A stretch of DNA of 64,000 nucleotides from Porphyromonadaceae bacterium UBA4277 (GCA_002395965.1 DGVT01000121.1:43688-107687), one strand, 5' to 3'. Positions 19,921 to 28,461 are shown, numbered from the stretch's first letter. Made by a program: numbers and translations. Notes: generated by a model from the letters alone, not told the origin.

Positions 19921-20697
19921 TCAGGGAATATACTGGAAGTCGAGCAGGGTGGGGTTGAACTTGATGTGAGGGTTGCCGAACATCTGTTCCAATGCCTGCT
20001 GCTCGATAAGAGCGGGCGTGGGGCCGCTAATTAATTCACCATCTTTGGTTATTAGCCACAGGTCGTCGGCCATGAGCAGCGACTGCGACACGTCGTGGCT
20101 CGACAGCAACACGGCCTTGTCGTTGTCGTGGGCTAATGTGTGCAGCAGTTGCATCGTCTCGATGCGGCTGGCCACGTCGAGGAATGCCGTGGGCTCGTCG
20201 AGGATGATGATGGGCGTGTCTTGAGCCAGAGCTCGTGCTATCATAGCCTTTTGTCGTTCGCCGTCGCTCAGGTCGGCCATGTAGGCTTGTGCCTTATGGT
20301 CGATTCCCACAAGCGTCATGGCGCGTTCCACGGCTTCGCGGTCGTGAGTGCTGAGCCGCCCTAAGAAGCCCGTGTGTGGCTGTCGCCCGAGTGCCACAAG
20401 GTCGGCCACGGTTAGCCCGCCCACGGTGATGCGGTCGGTGGTGACCAGCGCAATCAGCCGTGAGCGCTCGCGGCCGGTGAGCTGCGAAATGTCGGCAGTG
20501 CCTATGGTGATGCTGCCTTCCAGCGGCTTAGATGCGCAGGTGATGGCACGCAACAGGGTCGATTTCCCTGCGCCGTTGTGACCCAACAAGGCTGTGAGCC
20601 TACCGCGATTGAGGCTCAGGTTCAGGTTGCTCAGAATGGGGGTTACACGTTTGCCATCGGTGTACCCCACGGTAAGGTTATGAGTGGTTAGATACAT
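19921..20697 (-). CDS. ABC transporter ATP-binding protein (iron-siderophore/cobalamin type)
   Basis: A 258-residue cytoplasmic ATPase of the FecE/BtuD family. It has Walker A LLGHNGAGKSTLLRAI near residue 37, signature motif LSDGERQKAMIARAL, Walker B IIILDEPTAFLD and the H-loop LLSSHDVSQ. It is separated by 15 nt from the permease gene upstream and energises uptake through it. The substrate class is iron chelates, heme or corrinoid; family alone does not decide. Confidence 0.93.
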   Translation of the reverse strand: MYLTTHNLTVGYTDGKRVTPILSNLNLSLNRGRLTALLGHNGAGKSTLLRAITCASKPLEGSITIGTADISQLTGRERSRLIALVTTDRITVGGLTVADLVALGRQPHTGFLGRLSTHDREAVERAMTLVGIDHKAQAYMADLSDGERQKAMIARALAQDTPIIILDEPTAFLDVASRIETMQLLHTLAHDNDKAVLLSSHDVSQSLLMADDLWLITKDGELISGPTPALIEQQALEQMFGNPHIKFNPTLLDFQYIP

Positions 20698-20712
20698 ATT
20701 TCTACTATTATT

Positions 20713-21753
20713 TTAGCTGTGTATTTTCTCCCTGACGATGATATAGATAATAATGGGCACGCCTATTATGGGGGTGATGGCATTGATGGGAATGATGCCG
20801 TGAGTGCCGTTCACGCTGATGAGCGTGCACAGTAGTGCCACACATGCACCGGCAAGGATGGTGGTGGGTATCAGCCGGGCATGATTGCTGGTTGCAGTCA
20901 TGAAGCGTGCCACATGTGGCACCACAAGCCCTAAGAATCCTATCGGGCCGCAGAAGGCAGTGACCACTGCCGTGAGAATGCCGGTGACGATGAGCAGCAC
21001 GTTGCGTGTGCGATGGGTGTTGACACCTAAGTTCTCGGCATAACGTGTGCCAAGCAACAGGGCATTGAGCGGTTTCACCATCAATATTGCTGCTATGAGC
21101 GATGCAATGATGCAGGCACCAAACACCGGCATCTGCGCCACCGTTACGCCCGAGAAATTGCCGAACCCCCATGTCACATAGCTGTGTATGCCTTCCTCGC
21201 TGGCTACCGAGTTGAGCAGTGAGATAATGCTTGACGCTAAATAGCTCACTAAAATGCCCACAATCAGAAGCATGGTGCTGTTTCGCACGATGGCCGAGAA
21301 TGCAATGAGAATGGCAAGCACAGCCCCGGCGCCTATCAGAGCACCTATGAGTGTGGTCACATAGCTGCCCACAGCGGTGCCCAGCAGTGTGCTCACCGTG
21401 CCTCCGGTGGCCAGCATCACTACTGCCACTCCCAGTCCGGCACCTGCCGAGACACCTAATATCGACGGGCCCGCAAGAGGATTGTTGAAGGTGGTCTGCA
21501 ACAGCAGGCCGCTCACGCTCAGGGCGGCACCGGCAAGGGCTGCCGTGGCAATCATGGGCAGGCGTGACTGACGGATGATGATGTCCCAAGCCACATTTTC
21601 ATGCCCATTGCCGGCAATGATGCTAAAAACGTCGCGCGCCGGAATATCAACCGAGCCATATAGCAGGCATGCCACTGCCAGAACCATGAGCAATGCAGTG
21701 AGAATGCCCATTACAATCCAAAATCGCACTTTGCTTTTATTGTCAGGTTTCAT
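20713..21753 (-). CDS. FecCD-family ABC transporter permease
   Basis: A 346-residue inner-membrane permease with about ten transmembrane helices. Family marks are the first-helix region followed by LPMIATAALAGAALSVSGLL LQTTFNNPLAGP, the GPIGFLGLVVPHVAR motif near residue 255 and the end GVPIIIYII. It forms the channel for the ATPase at 19921-20697 and the binding protein at 22050-23165. A 297-nt gap containing a hairpin element separates it from the binding-protein gene. Confidence 0.93.
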   Translation of the reverse strand: MKPDNKSKVRFWIVMGILTALLMVLAVACLLYGSVDIPARDVFSIIAGNGHENVAWDIIIRQSRLPMIATAALAGAALSVSGLLLQTTFNNPLAGPSILGVSAGAGLGVAVVMLATGGTVSTLLGTAVGSYVTTLIGALIGAGAVLAILIAFSAIVRNSTMLLIVGILVSYLASSIISLLNSVASEEGIHSYVTWGFGNFSGVTVAQMPVFGACIIASLIAAILMVKPLNALLLGTRYAENLGVNTHRTRNVLLIVTGILTAVVTAFCGPIGFLGLVVPHVARFMTATSNHARLIPTTILAGACVALLCTLISVNGTHGIIPINAITPIIGVPIIIYIIVREKIHS

Positions 21754-21802
21754 GTGATTATTATTTTATTCTGTAGCCCATCATAAAAGTTATAAATAAT
21801 TT

Positions 21803-22002
21803 AAGTTTATAAAGTAGCTAACATGCTCAGATAGTGCTACAAAGTTCCTCTTCGAGGCACTTTCCCGCGACATGCTGTGACCAAGCTGCGAACCCCGCTG
21901 GGGTTCTTGCATGGTCTTTAGCACAAAGTCGGGTCTTCGACCCGCCAGCGTCTTCGACGCTTTTGCTTGCTATTTTCAACATTTTATCTACTTTAGAAAC
22001 TT
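21803..22002 (+). repeat. 200-bp nested-hairpin element, copy 2
   Basis: A 200-bp unit closed by a 15-bp inverted repeat with one mismatch (21803-21817 with 21988-22002). Inside are CCTCttcGAGG, GAACCCCgctGGGGTTC flanked by ACCAAGC and GCATGGT, GGGTcttcgACCC and GCGTCttcGACGC. It aligns with copy 1 on the minus strand at 13700-13898, while the stems and terminal repeats differ by compensating changes. It lies between the binding-protein and permease genes of the ABC importer, in the antisense orientation to them. Confidence 0.75.
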
Positions 22003-22049
22003 GAATAAAAAATATGGTTCGTGGCGAGATATAGGCTATATTTCGCCCA

Positions 22050-23165
22050 TTACTCAGTCAGTGGCATGAAGTAGATGGTGCTGTCGTCGGCCAGCTCGGG
22101 GTGGAAAATCTTGAAATATTCCTTCAGCAGTCGGTCGGGGTGGAAGGGAAATTCCTCAAAAAGACGTGTCTTGTTGGTGTCGCACACATACACCCTGCGC
22201 TGCTTGAATGCCTCAAACTGGTCGTTTAGGGCATAGAACTGTTTCAGCTCGCGATAGTTGTGGATGTAGAACGACTTGATGAGCCACACATCGGCCTGCT
22301 GAGCCACAGCCAGCACCTGGTTGAAGTCGAGGTTGAGCGAGCCGGTGCTCTTGTCGTCGGCCCAGGGGTATCGGGCACCGGCATCTTGCAGGATGCGTGC
22401 CATGTAGCTCTCGCCGCCGGGCACGTTCCACACTCCGTTGATAACCATCTCGGTGAGCACGGTGGGGTGTGACTTCGCTCGTGATGCAAAGTCCTTGATG
22501 TTGTTATAGTTGGCTTCTACGGCGGCAAAGATTTCGTCGGCAGCTTCCTCTTTGCCTAACAGAAGTCCGTAGAATTTGACCCACTCGGCACGTCCTAATG
22601 GGGTGTATTCCATGTAGTCGGCACACTCAATGATGGGTATGTTCAGGTTGTCGATTTGCCCATAAGTGGCATCCTGGTATGGCGAGAGCAGAATGCCGTC
22701 GGGTTGCATCTCGATGACTTTCTCAATCGTAGGCGACATCGACGAGCCGCAGTCGGTAATCGTGCCGGCATCGATGCCCTGGGCAATGTCGGGGTCGGGG
22801 AAGAACTGGCTGTCGCACACGCCTTTCACTGTGCCGAACATGCCTAATTCCTTCATGATGCTGGTGTGCACGCTCGAATATACAAGTGCCTGCCGCAACG
22901 GGGTGCGCACAAGTGTGCCCTGTGGCAGCGATGCCGGCATCACCGAGTCGTAGGGCACAATCACGTAGCGGTGCAGTGCCTCGCCTTCCTTCCAGGGGTT
23001 CTTGATGGTTACGAGCGTGAAGCTGTCGCTTTTTTCTATCGTCAGCAGCCGGGCAGTGGTGATTGTGCTGTCGGCATAGCTGCCGGTAGAGGTGGTGGTA
23101 GAGCTGCTGCACGATGCCAACAGGGCCAGCAGGGTAATAATGGGTAAATAAAGAAATCTTCTCAT
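22050..23165 (-). CDS. ABC transporter substrate-binding lipoprotein (BtuF/FecB type)
   Basis: The start is ATG 23163-23165 (MRRFLYLPIITLLALLASCS), giving 371 residues with a lipoprotein signal and Cys18; the open frame extends further upstream but only through the neighbouring gene. The mature protein has the two lobes of periplasmic helical-backbone binding proteins, with GVCDSQFFPDPDIA, PDGILLSPYQDATYG and the linking long helix, and a C-terminal PDRLLKEYFKIFHPEL. It delivers a chelate or corrinoid to the adjacent permease. Its ATG is 5 nt after the acetyltransferase stop. Confidence 0.9.
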   Translation of the reverse strand: MRRFLYLPIITLLALLASCSSSTTTSTGSYADSTITTARLLTIEKSDSFTLVTIKNPWKEGEALHRYVIVPYDSVMPASLPQGTLVRTPLRQALVYSSVHTSIMKELGMFGTVKGVCDSQFFPDPDIAQGIDAGTITDCGSSMSPTIEKVIEMQPDGILLSPYQDATYGQIDNLNIPIIECADYMEYTPLGRAEWVKFYGLLLGKEEAADEIFAAVEANYNNIKDFASRAKSHPTVLTEMVINGVWNVPGGESYMARILQDAGARYPWADDKSTGSLNLDFNQVLAVAQQADVWLIKSFYIHNYRELKQFYALNDQFEAFKQRRVYVCDTNKTRLFEEFPFHPDRLLKEYFKIFHPELADDSTIYFMPLTE

Positions 23166-23170
23166 GGCTA

Positions 23171-23740
23171 TTAGTCGATTTTTTTTATTACACGGCAAGG
23201 ATTTCCGGCAGCGAGCACTCCGTCGGGGATGTCGTGTGTCACCACCGAGCCGCCGCCTATCACGGTGTTTGACCCGATGGTCACGCCCGGCATCACGCAC
23301 ACGTTGCCGCCAATCCACACATTGTCGCCCACGGTGATGGGCAGTGAGTATTCTAATCCACGGTTGCGCTCGGCCACGTTAAGTGGGTGTCCGGCAGTGT
23401 AGAAGGCGCAGTTGGGGGCTACGAACACATTGTTGCCAAAGGTTACCTTAGCCTCGTCAAGGATGATGAGGTTGGCGTTGGCAAAGAAATCTTCGCCTAT
23501 GCTGATGTTAAAGCCATAGTCGCACAAGAATGGCGAGATAATCTTAAAACGCTCGCCGGTGCTGCCCAATAGCTGCTTGATGAGGGCCTGGCGCTCGGCA
23601 ACTTGCGACGGTCGCAGCCGGTTGTAGTCGAAACAGCGTTCGTGGCACTGTGTGAGCACGTTAAGCAGTGTCTCGTTGCGCGTGGCGTCATACAGCTCGC
23701 CGCTCATCATTTTCTCTAATTCGTGGCTCAAATCGCTCAT
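23171..23740 (-). CDS. Hexapeptide-repeat O-acetyltransferase (maltose/galactoside acetyltransferase type)
   Basis: A 189-residue acyl-CoA dependent O-acetyltransferase of the LacA/Maa/NodL group. It has the N-terminal helical Mac domain (EKMMSGELYDATRNETL), the left-handed parallel beta-helix of hexapeptide repeats, and the conserved active-site segment NCAFYTAGHPLNVAERNRGL with the catalytic His. The GGNVCVMPGVTIGSNTVIGG repeat run near the end is typical. It starts the operon that continues with the ABC importer, though a functional link is not obvious. Confidence 0.92.
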   Translation of the reverse strand: MSDLSHELEKMMSGELYDATRNETLLNVLTQCHERCFDYNRLRPSQVAERQALIKQLLGSTGERFKIISPFLCDYGFNISIGEDFFANANLIILDEAKVTFGNNVFVAPNCAFYTAGHPLNVAERNRGLEYSLPITVGDNVWIGGNVCVMPGVTIGSNTVIGGGSVVTHDIPDGVLAAGNPCRVIKKID

Positions 23741-23768
23741 GGTGGTCGGTTGTTGTTTTATTGAGTAG

Positions 23769-23800
23769 CAAAATTAGTGCTTTTTCGCCTAATAGACAAA
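23769..23800 (-). promoter_or_regulatory. Promoter of the acetyltransferase-ABC importer operon
   Basis: On the minus strand TTTG, exactly 20 nt, then TAATTTTG: a perfect match to the Bacteroidetes consensus. It lies 28 nt before the acetyltransferase ATG. Confidence 0.75.
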
Positions 23801-23896
23801 TGTTGAGTGGCGGGCTACGGCAAGCCGTTAGGCCATTTGGCTTGCCGGGCGATGCGTGGAAAGTTGCAGAATTATCGGTTTTCGAAAAAAAAATTT

Positions 23897-23904
23897 TAAT
23901 TTTG
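23897..23904 (+). promoter_or_regulatory. Promoter -7 element of the membrane protein gene at 23978
   Basis: TAATTTTG matches TAnnTTTG 73 nt before the ATG. No good -33 at the right spacing. Confidence 0.45.
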
Positions 23905-23977
23905 TGCCATGGTAGTGCAACCTTTTGCACCCGTCGTTGCGTCTAATGCATGAACAATAATTAAACTTTATGATAAT

Positions 23978-24844
23978 ATGAAACGAATTATCTTTATCCT
24001 GCTGGTGGCTTTGTTCACCTTCGGTCAAGCCGATGCCGGCACTCTGTTTGAGACACGCGGCGACACCACCATCATCATCGACGGTCAGGACACAGTGCGC
24101 TTTATGGGCGTGAATGCTCTCACACAGAAAATTACCAGCTTGCTCAACGATACTCTCGTCAATCTGAACGAGGATGGCAGCGAGGATCAATATGAAACCG
24201 AAAACCCTTTGCAGACAGGGGAGAAAATTGCCGACACAGTGGCATCAACCGCCGAGAGCATCAGCGAGTCGTTCTTTGTGGCAGTAGTGTTTATAGTGGC
24301 TCTTTCGCTGCTGTTCTACTACCTGCATCGCCGCCGTAAATACAAAATGGTGGAAAAGGCTATTGAGAACAACTATCAGCTGCCCGGCTACATTTTCGGA
24401 GTCCACCAGGAGCCCGCCCGCCCGGCTTACACACAGGCACCCACTCCGCCGCCGTTTAATGCCGATGGCATTGCTGCCCAACAGCCTGCTCAAGCCGATG
24501 CGCCGCAGAGTGCGCGGCCCGGCTATCAAGAGCCGCCCATGCAGGTTCCCGACCGCATCAACTGGAGCCAGATGAAAGACGGCCTCACCCTTGTAGCCGT
24601 GGGCGTCGGGCTGATGCTGTTCTTCTTCGTCGTGGGGGCTACCCGGTTGGCGTGCATCTTTATTATTCTAATATTAATAGGTGCAGGAAGAATTTGGGTA
24701 AACTATAAAGACCAGCAGAATGCCATAGAATGGGCACGCCGCCAGCAGACGTGGTATGGCACTCAGCAGCCCACATGGCAAGGCACTCAGCCGCCCATGC
24801 AGCCACAGCAACCGGCACAACCGCAACAGCCTCCCACGCTTTGA
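23978..24844 (+). CDS. Membrane protein, DUF6249-like
   Basis: A 288-residue protein with a signal peptide (1-20), a periplasmic stretch, one membrane helix near 88-110 followed by a basic HRRRKYKMVEK stop-transfer, a Pro/Gln-rich cytosolic linker, two more helices near 205-245, and a Gln/Pro tail. The organisation resembles DUF6249 proteins that sit beside ECF sigma factors in Bacteroidales; family assignment is from memory and only moderately sure. No enzymatic motif is visible. The next genes are an ECF sigma factor and a small membrane protein. Confidence 0.65.
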   Translation: MKRIIFILLVALFTFGQADAGTLFETRGDTTIIIDGQDTVRFMGVNALTQKITSLLNDTLVNLNEDGSEDQYETENPLQTGEKIADTVASTAESISESFFVAVVFIVALSLLFYYLHRRRKYKMVEKAIENNYQLPGYIFGVHQEPARPAYTQAPTPPPFNADGIAAQQPAQADAPQSARPGYQEPPMQVPDRINWSQMKDGLTLVAVGVGLMLFFFVVGATRLACIFIILILIGAGRIWVNYKDQQNAIEWARRQQTWYGTQQPTWQGTQPPMQPQQPAQPQQPPTL

Positions 24845-25010
24845 TGGTAATGAATAATTAATAATTAATAATGAATAATTAATAATTAATAATGAATAAT
24901 GGGTCGCATTGCGCACTTGTAGTTCGCAGCTCGCAGCTACCAAGCAATGCTTGGCACTACATGACGGCTGGCCTGTATTCATAATTCTTAATTCATAATT
25001 CATAATAAAA
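24845..25010. repeat. AT-rich TAATGAATAAT-type repeats flanking a palindromic core
   Basis: Short reiterated units of AATAATTAAT and AATGAATAAT lie at 24848-24900 and, in inverted sense, at 24978-25010, around a GC-rich core with AGTTCGCAGCTCGCAGCTA and the palindrome CCAAGCAATGCTTGG. The same AT-rich heptad-like repeats reappear at 61495-61592. Such arrays are scattered between genes in many Bacteroidetes genomes. Confidence 0.65.
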
Positions 25011-25030
25011 AAAGCGTTTCCTGAAATTTT

Positions 25031-25567
25031 ATGAAAAAACTTGATGAACTGGCTCTGATCACCCGCTGTGTGCTTGCCGACGACCGGCAGGCATTCGGGC
25101 AGCTTGTGGAGGCTTACCAGAGCCAGGTTCGCAGGTTTTTCCTCAACCTCACGTCGGGTGATGCTGCACTGAGCGACGACCTGGCTCAGGAAACGTTCAT
25201 CAAGGCTTACATCAATTTGCGGTCGTTCAAAGGCATTGCTGCTTTCTCGACCTGGCTCTACCGCATAGGCTACAACGAGTTCTATTCTCACTCGCGCCGA
25301 GCCAGCGAGGAACATCTGACACAAGACACGCCGGTTGAGGCAATAATGGGCGCGAACGACAACACTGAGGCACTCGATGCGGGCCTCACCGTGCGCGAGG
25401 CCATGAGCCGCCTGAGCGATACCGAGCGTGCTGCAGTCACGCTGTTTTATATCGAAGACAAGCCGCTCAAGCAGGTGGCACGCATCATGAGCCTGCCCGA
25501 GGGCACTGTCAAAAGTCATCTGCATCGCGCCAAGGCGCGCATGAGTGCATTCTTGAAAAATAATTGA
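25031..25567 (+). CDS. ECF-type RNA polymerase sigma factor
   Basis: A 178-residue sigma-70 family ECF factor. Region 2 contains DDLAQETFIKAYINLRSFKG and FSTWLYRIGYNEFYSHSRR (core binding and -10 recognition); region 4 has LSDTERAAVTLFYIEDKPLK and the helix-turn-helix LPEGTVKSHLHRAKARM. It is followed after 3 nt by a small membrane protein that may be its anti-sigma factor. The AT-rich repeats lie directly upstream. Confidence 0.93.
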   Translation: MKKLDELALITRCVLADDRQAFGQLVEAYQSQVRRFFLNLTSGDAALSDDLAQETFIKAYINLRSFKGIAAFSTWLYRIGYNEFYSHSRRASEEHLTQDTPVEAIMGANDNTEALDAGLTVREAMSRLSDTERAAVTLFYIEDKPLKQVARIMSLPEGTVKSHLHRAKARMSAFLKNN

Positions 25568-25570
25568 GCA

Positions 25571-25879
25571 ATGAAAACAGAAGAAGATATTAAGTTGGAA
25601 GCCCTGTTGAAGGACGAGGGCTATCATGCCGACGAAAACCCCTGGTTCACGTCGCGTCTGCTCAACCGCCTGCCGGCGCGTGAGCGCTCGGTGCGCTGGG
25701 TGTGGTGGGCAATATGTGCCGTGGCGGCAGTGATATGTGCCGCTTGCTGGTGGTGGCTCATCGACGACCATGACTACACCGTGCTCACGGTGCGCGACAT
25801 GGTGGACTATGCCATCATGAGTGCAGTCACGCTCGTGTTGCTGTGGCAGTCAATCTCGGTCACCTTTTCCGGGGAATGA
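25571..25879 (+). CDS. Small membrane protein, DUF5056-like, possible anti-sigma factor
   Basis: A 102-residue protein with a cytosolic N-terminus (KLEALLKDEGYHADENPWFT then SRLLNRLPARER) and two membrane helices (about 42-60 and 74-94). The N-terminal pattern fits DUF5056, found next to ECF sigma factors in Bacteroides. It is co-transcribed with the sigma factor. By position I infer a regulator of that sigma factor; there is no zinc-binding anti-sigma motif. Confidence 0.7.
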   Translation: MKTEEDIKLEALLKDEGYHADENPWFTSRLLNRLPARERSVRWVWWAICAVAAVICAACWWWLIDDHDYTVLTVRDMVDYAIMSAVTLVLLWQSISVTFSGE

Positions 25880-25900
25880 GGCGCGATGCTCTGCAATGCG

Positions 25901-26680
25901 CTATATTTGCCCGGCAAGGGCATTATTAAACTCGGGGCTTTTCATTAAGTATATCGTTGACATTATCGCTCCAACGACTAAAAGTGCAAGCGAAATGAAA
26001 AACCACATGCGTGCATTCTGAGCTGCTTCGTCGGCTCTCTGGTAGTCGCCATAGTTATACATCGTGCGCACACTGTTGGACTTGGAAATGCCCACTATGC
26101 CGGTTATGAGGGCAATCACATTGCAGCAGCACAGCACGCTCAGAATGGTTATTGTGATGTTGGCCGCCTTCCAGTCGTTGGGCATGGGGGCTGCCGGCTG
26201 GGCATATTGCGGCTGTGCGTACTGATGCTCGCCGTAGTATGGAACCTGGCCATATTGCTGTGCCTGGCCCTGCTGCGGCTGAGCGTATTGCTGCTGCGGC
26301 TGGGCGTACTGCTGTTGTGGCTGAGCGTATTGCTGTTGCGGCTGGGCGTACTGTTGCTGTTGCGGCTGAGCATACTGTTGCTGCTGCGGCTGGTAGGCTT
26401 CGTGCCCTGAGTCGGCTGCGGGAGCATATTGCTGGTTGCTCGTGGCCGGCGCGTTTTGCTGGCCCTGCTCACGCGGCTGTTGTGGCTGGTAGGGTTGCCC
26501 AGCCTGCTGGACTGCCGCGCCACGCAGCAAGTTATATACTTCGGGCACCTGAGTGGCCGATGCCCAGTTGTCCATGGTTTCGTTCCACACCTGTGAGTTA
26601 ACTGTCAGGCCATGCTCAAGCAGTTCCTTCAACTCAAACGGGCCGGCCGGCTGGCCATTCTCGGCAATATAATACTTCAT
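25901..26680 (-). CDS. GYF_2 (DUF4339) - Gln-rich - CD225/dispanin membrane protein
   Basis: A 259-residue protein with three parts. Residues 1-50 are a GYF_2/DUF4339 domain (YYIAENGQPAGPFELKELLE, VWNETMDNWASA). Residues about 60-165 are a Gln/Pro/Tyr-rich linker with eight or so imperfect copies of QPQQQYA. The C-terminus (about 170-255) is a CD225/dispanin-type pair of membrane helices with LCCCNVIALITGIVGISKSN and a following QRADEAAQNARMWF segment. GYF_2 plus CD225 proteins are common in Bacteroidetes; no function is established. The linker repeat could vary in length among strains. Confidence 0.85.
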   Translation of the reverse strand: MKYYIAENGQPAGPFELKELLEHGLTVNSQVWNETMDNWASATQVPEVYNLLRGAAVQQAGQPYQPQQPREQGQQNAPATSNQQYAPAADSGHEAYQPQQQQYAQPQQQQYAQPQQQYAQPQQQYAQPQQQYAQPQQGQAQQYGQVPYYGEHQYAQPQYAQPAAPMPNDWKAANITITILSVLCCCNVIALITGIVGISKSNSVRTMYNYGDYQRADEAAQNARMWFFISLALLVVGAIMSTIYLMKSPEFNNALAGQI

Positions 26681-26707
26681 AATCCCAATAGCTTAAGTTT
26701 ATCACCA

Positions 26708-26715
26708 CAAAGTTA
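26708..26715 (-). promoter_or_regulatory. Promoter -7 element of the GYF_2/CD225 gene
   Basis: Minus-strand TAACTTTG, perfect TAnnTTTG match, 27 nt before the ATG. Confidence 0.5.
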
Positions 26716-26852
26716 CACACATTTTTTTATAAATGCCACTTTCGACCACGAAAAAACAAAAGTCGGTCGAAACAATGGTGACAATATCGTCCGCAATGTT
26801 GATTGCACTGACGCGGCAAATTCAAGTTTCTTCAGTGAAGGGAACGTGAAAA

Positions 26853-26884
26853 ATTGCGTGCTAAGTGTCTTTTTTGTAATTTTG
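26853..26884 (+). promoter_or_regulatory. Promoter of the AI-2E family transporter gene
   Basis: ATTG at 26853-26856, 20 nt, then TAATTTTG at 26877-26884; ATG follows at 26916. Confidence 0.65.
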
Positions 26885-26915
26885 TGGGCATAAACGCGAA
26901 AACAATTAATCACTC

Positions 26916-28094
26916 ATGGAAGAAACGGTAAGAAAGTATGACTTCGACCGCGTGGTGCGCATGGTGTTGTCGTGCATCACCGTGGCGGTGCTGATTTACG
27001 TTATTAATTATCTGTCGCCGGTGCTGCTGCCCTTTGTGATAGGCTTCATCCTGGCCTATGTGCTTGACCCAATAGTCAATTTCATCCAGAACAAGCTGCA
27101 TGTGCGCAACCGGATGATTTCGGTCGTGCTCACGCTGGCGTTTGTCGTGGGCGTGATATGGTTCGCCTTGTGGCTGCTCATCCCTTATCTCATGGATGAA
27201 ATAGGCAACATGGCCAAGATGCTCACGGCCTATGCCAAGTCGTCGTTCAAGGTGCCTTATATTCCGGCGGCAGTGCACGACTACGTTCGTCAGTACGTTG
27301 ACGTGCAGCAAATCTACACACTTTTCAGCAAGGAGCAGTGGATGAAGATTATCAATCAGGTGGCTACGGGCACATGGTCGTTTGTGGGTGGCACGCTAAG
27401 TGTGATTCTCAACATAGCATCGTGGCTCGTTGTGCTGCTGTATATGTTCTTCGTGATGCTCGACCTCGACAAGCTGAGCCGCGGATTGAAGGGCGCCATA
27501 CCCAAGAAATACCGCCGCACGGCCTTCAAGGTGATAGGCGATGTGCAGCACACGATGAGCCGCTACTTCCGTGGCCAGGCCATGGTGTCGCTGTGTGTGG
27601 GCATAATCTTTGCCATTGAGTTTTACATCATCGGGTTGCCCATGGCCATAGTGTTCGGCCTGATGATAGGTGTGCTGAACATGGTGCCCTATTTGCAGCT
27701 CATCTCCATCCCGGTGGCCGCATTCTTGTGCCTGGTGGCGTCGGTGGCCACCGGCGGCAGCTTCTGGGTGCTGTTTGGCTGGACTATTGCAGCCTATTGC
27801 ATCTGCCAGGTGATTCAAGACGTGGTCTTGATACCGGCCATCATGAAGTCGGCCATGGGGCTTAATCCGGCCATCGTATTCTTGTCGCTATCGCTGTGGG
27901 CCTATGTGCTGGGATTCATCGGCCTGATTATAGCCTTGCCGCTAACCACACTCATTATCAGCTACTATTGTGAGTATGTCCTGCATCAGCCCTACGACCC
28001 CACCGGTGGCAAGAAGAAAAAGGAAAAGAAAAGCAAGAAGAAAGCAGCCCTGCTCGCTGCTGTCGCCGCACGCAATGATGACAATCATGCGTGA
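26916..28094 (+). CDS. AI-2E family transporter (PerM-like membrane protein)
   Basis: A 392-residue integral membrane protein of the UPF0118/AI-2E transporter family, with seven to eight helices. Marks include LPFVIGFILAYVLDPIV near the N-terminus, the long amphipathic middle region, LVVLLYMFFVMLDLDKLSRG and the C-terminal LIIALPLTTLIISYY. Members have been linked to autoinducer-2 export or to sodium-driven efflux, and none of this can be decided here. The C-terminal tail is strongly basic (GKKKKEKKSKKKAA). Confidence 0.9.
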   Translation: MEETVRKYDFDRVVRMVLSCITVAVLIYVINYLSPVLLPFVIGFILAYVLDPIVNFIQNKLHVRNRMISVVLTLAFVVGVIWFALWLLIPYLMDEIGNMAKMLTAYAKSSFKVPYIPAAVHDYVRQYVDVQQIYTLFSKEQWMKIINQVATGTWSFVGGTLSVILNIASWLVVLLYMFFVMLDLDKLSRGLKGAIPKKYRRTAFKVIGDVQHTMSRYFRGQAMVSLCVGIIFAIEFYIIGLPMAIVFGLMIGVLNMVPYLQLISIPVAAFLCLVASVATGGSFWVLFGWTIAAYCICQVIQDVVLIPAIMKSAMGLNPAIVFLSLSLWAYVLGFIGLIIALPLTTLIISYYCEYVLHQPYDPTGGKKKKEKKSKKKAALLAAVAARNDDNHA

Positions 28095-28143
28095 TTACGC
28101 CGGAACTTAAAAAATGGCATAAGAAATCCCATAGTTGAGTGGA

Positions 28144-28175
28144 TTTGCGCCAAACATTTAGTTGTAGTATTTTTG
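28144..28175 (+). promoter_or_regulatory. Promoter of the DUF3791-DUF3990 cassette
   Basis: TTTG at 28144-28147, 20 nt, then TATTTTTG at 28168-28175: a perfect consensus promoter 25 nt before the first ATG. Confidence 0.75.
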
Positions 28176-28200
28176 TAATTTAATTATTAAATCATGTTGT

Positions 28201-28461
28201 ATGGAAAGTTCTGTTATGGATAATCAAAAACTGACGAATGTATTGGAGACTCAGTTTGCGACATTAGCAATAGGTGCCACGGCTAAGCGTTTAGGCATCA
28301 CTGCGACTGAACTTCACAATCGTTTGAAAAAGTATGGGCTTGTTAAAAGGCTCTTACTTGACTGCTATGATACATTGCATACCGAGAGTATAGAAGGTGT
28401 TGTTTGGAATGTGACCGAGGCACTTCGCAATTGGGGTGAAAAAGAAGGAGGTAAACAATGA
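28201..28461 (+). CDS. DUF3791 family protein (first of two)
   Basis: An 86-residue protein with a helix-rich body and the DUF3791 pattern of a GL.KRLLLDCYDTLHTESIEG segment followed by a short helix. It overlaps the next gene by 4 bases (ATGA). DUF3791 proteins are almost always found with DUF3990, and the pair has been proposed as a toxin-antitoxin-like module; this one would be an antitoxin or partner. Base composition is AT-richer than the backbone genes, consistent with acquired DNA. Confidence 0.78.
   Translation: MESSVMDNQKLTNVLETQFATLAIGATAKRLGITATELHNRLKKYGLVKRLLLDCYDTLHTESIEGVVWNVTEALRNWGEKEGGKQ

Noticed and set aside
24674..25771. 365-codon minus-strand frame
   Set aside because: It runs through the AT-rich repeats (giving the well-known NYSLLIINYS-like pseudo-peptide) and is antisense to the sigma factor gene.
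26230..26400. Periodic DNA that could be mistaken for a CRISPR array
   Set aside because: It is the codon-level repeat of the Gln-rich linker in the GYF_2/CD225 gene; no constant repeat with unique spacers.
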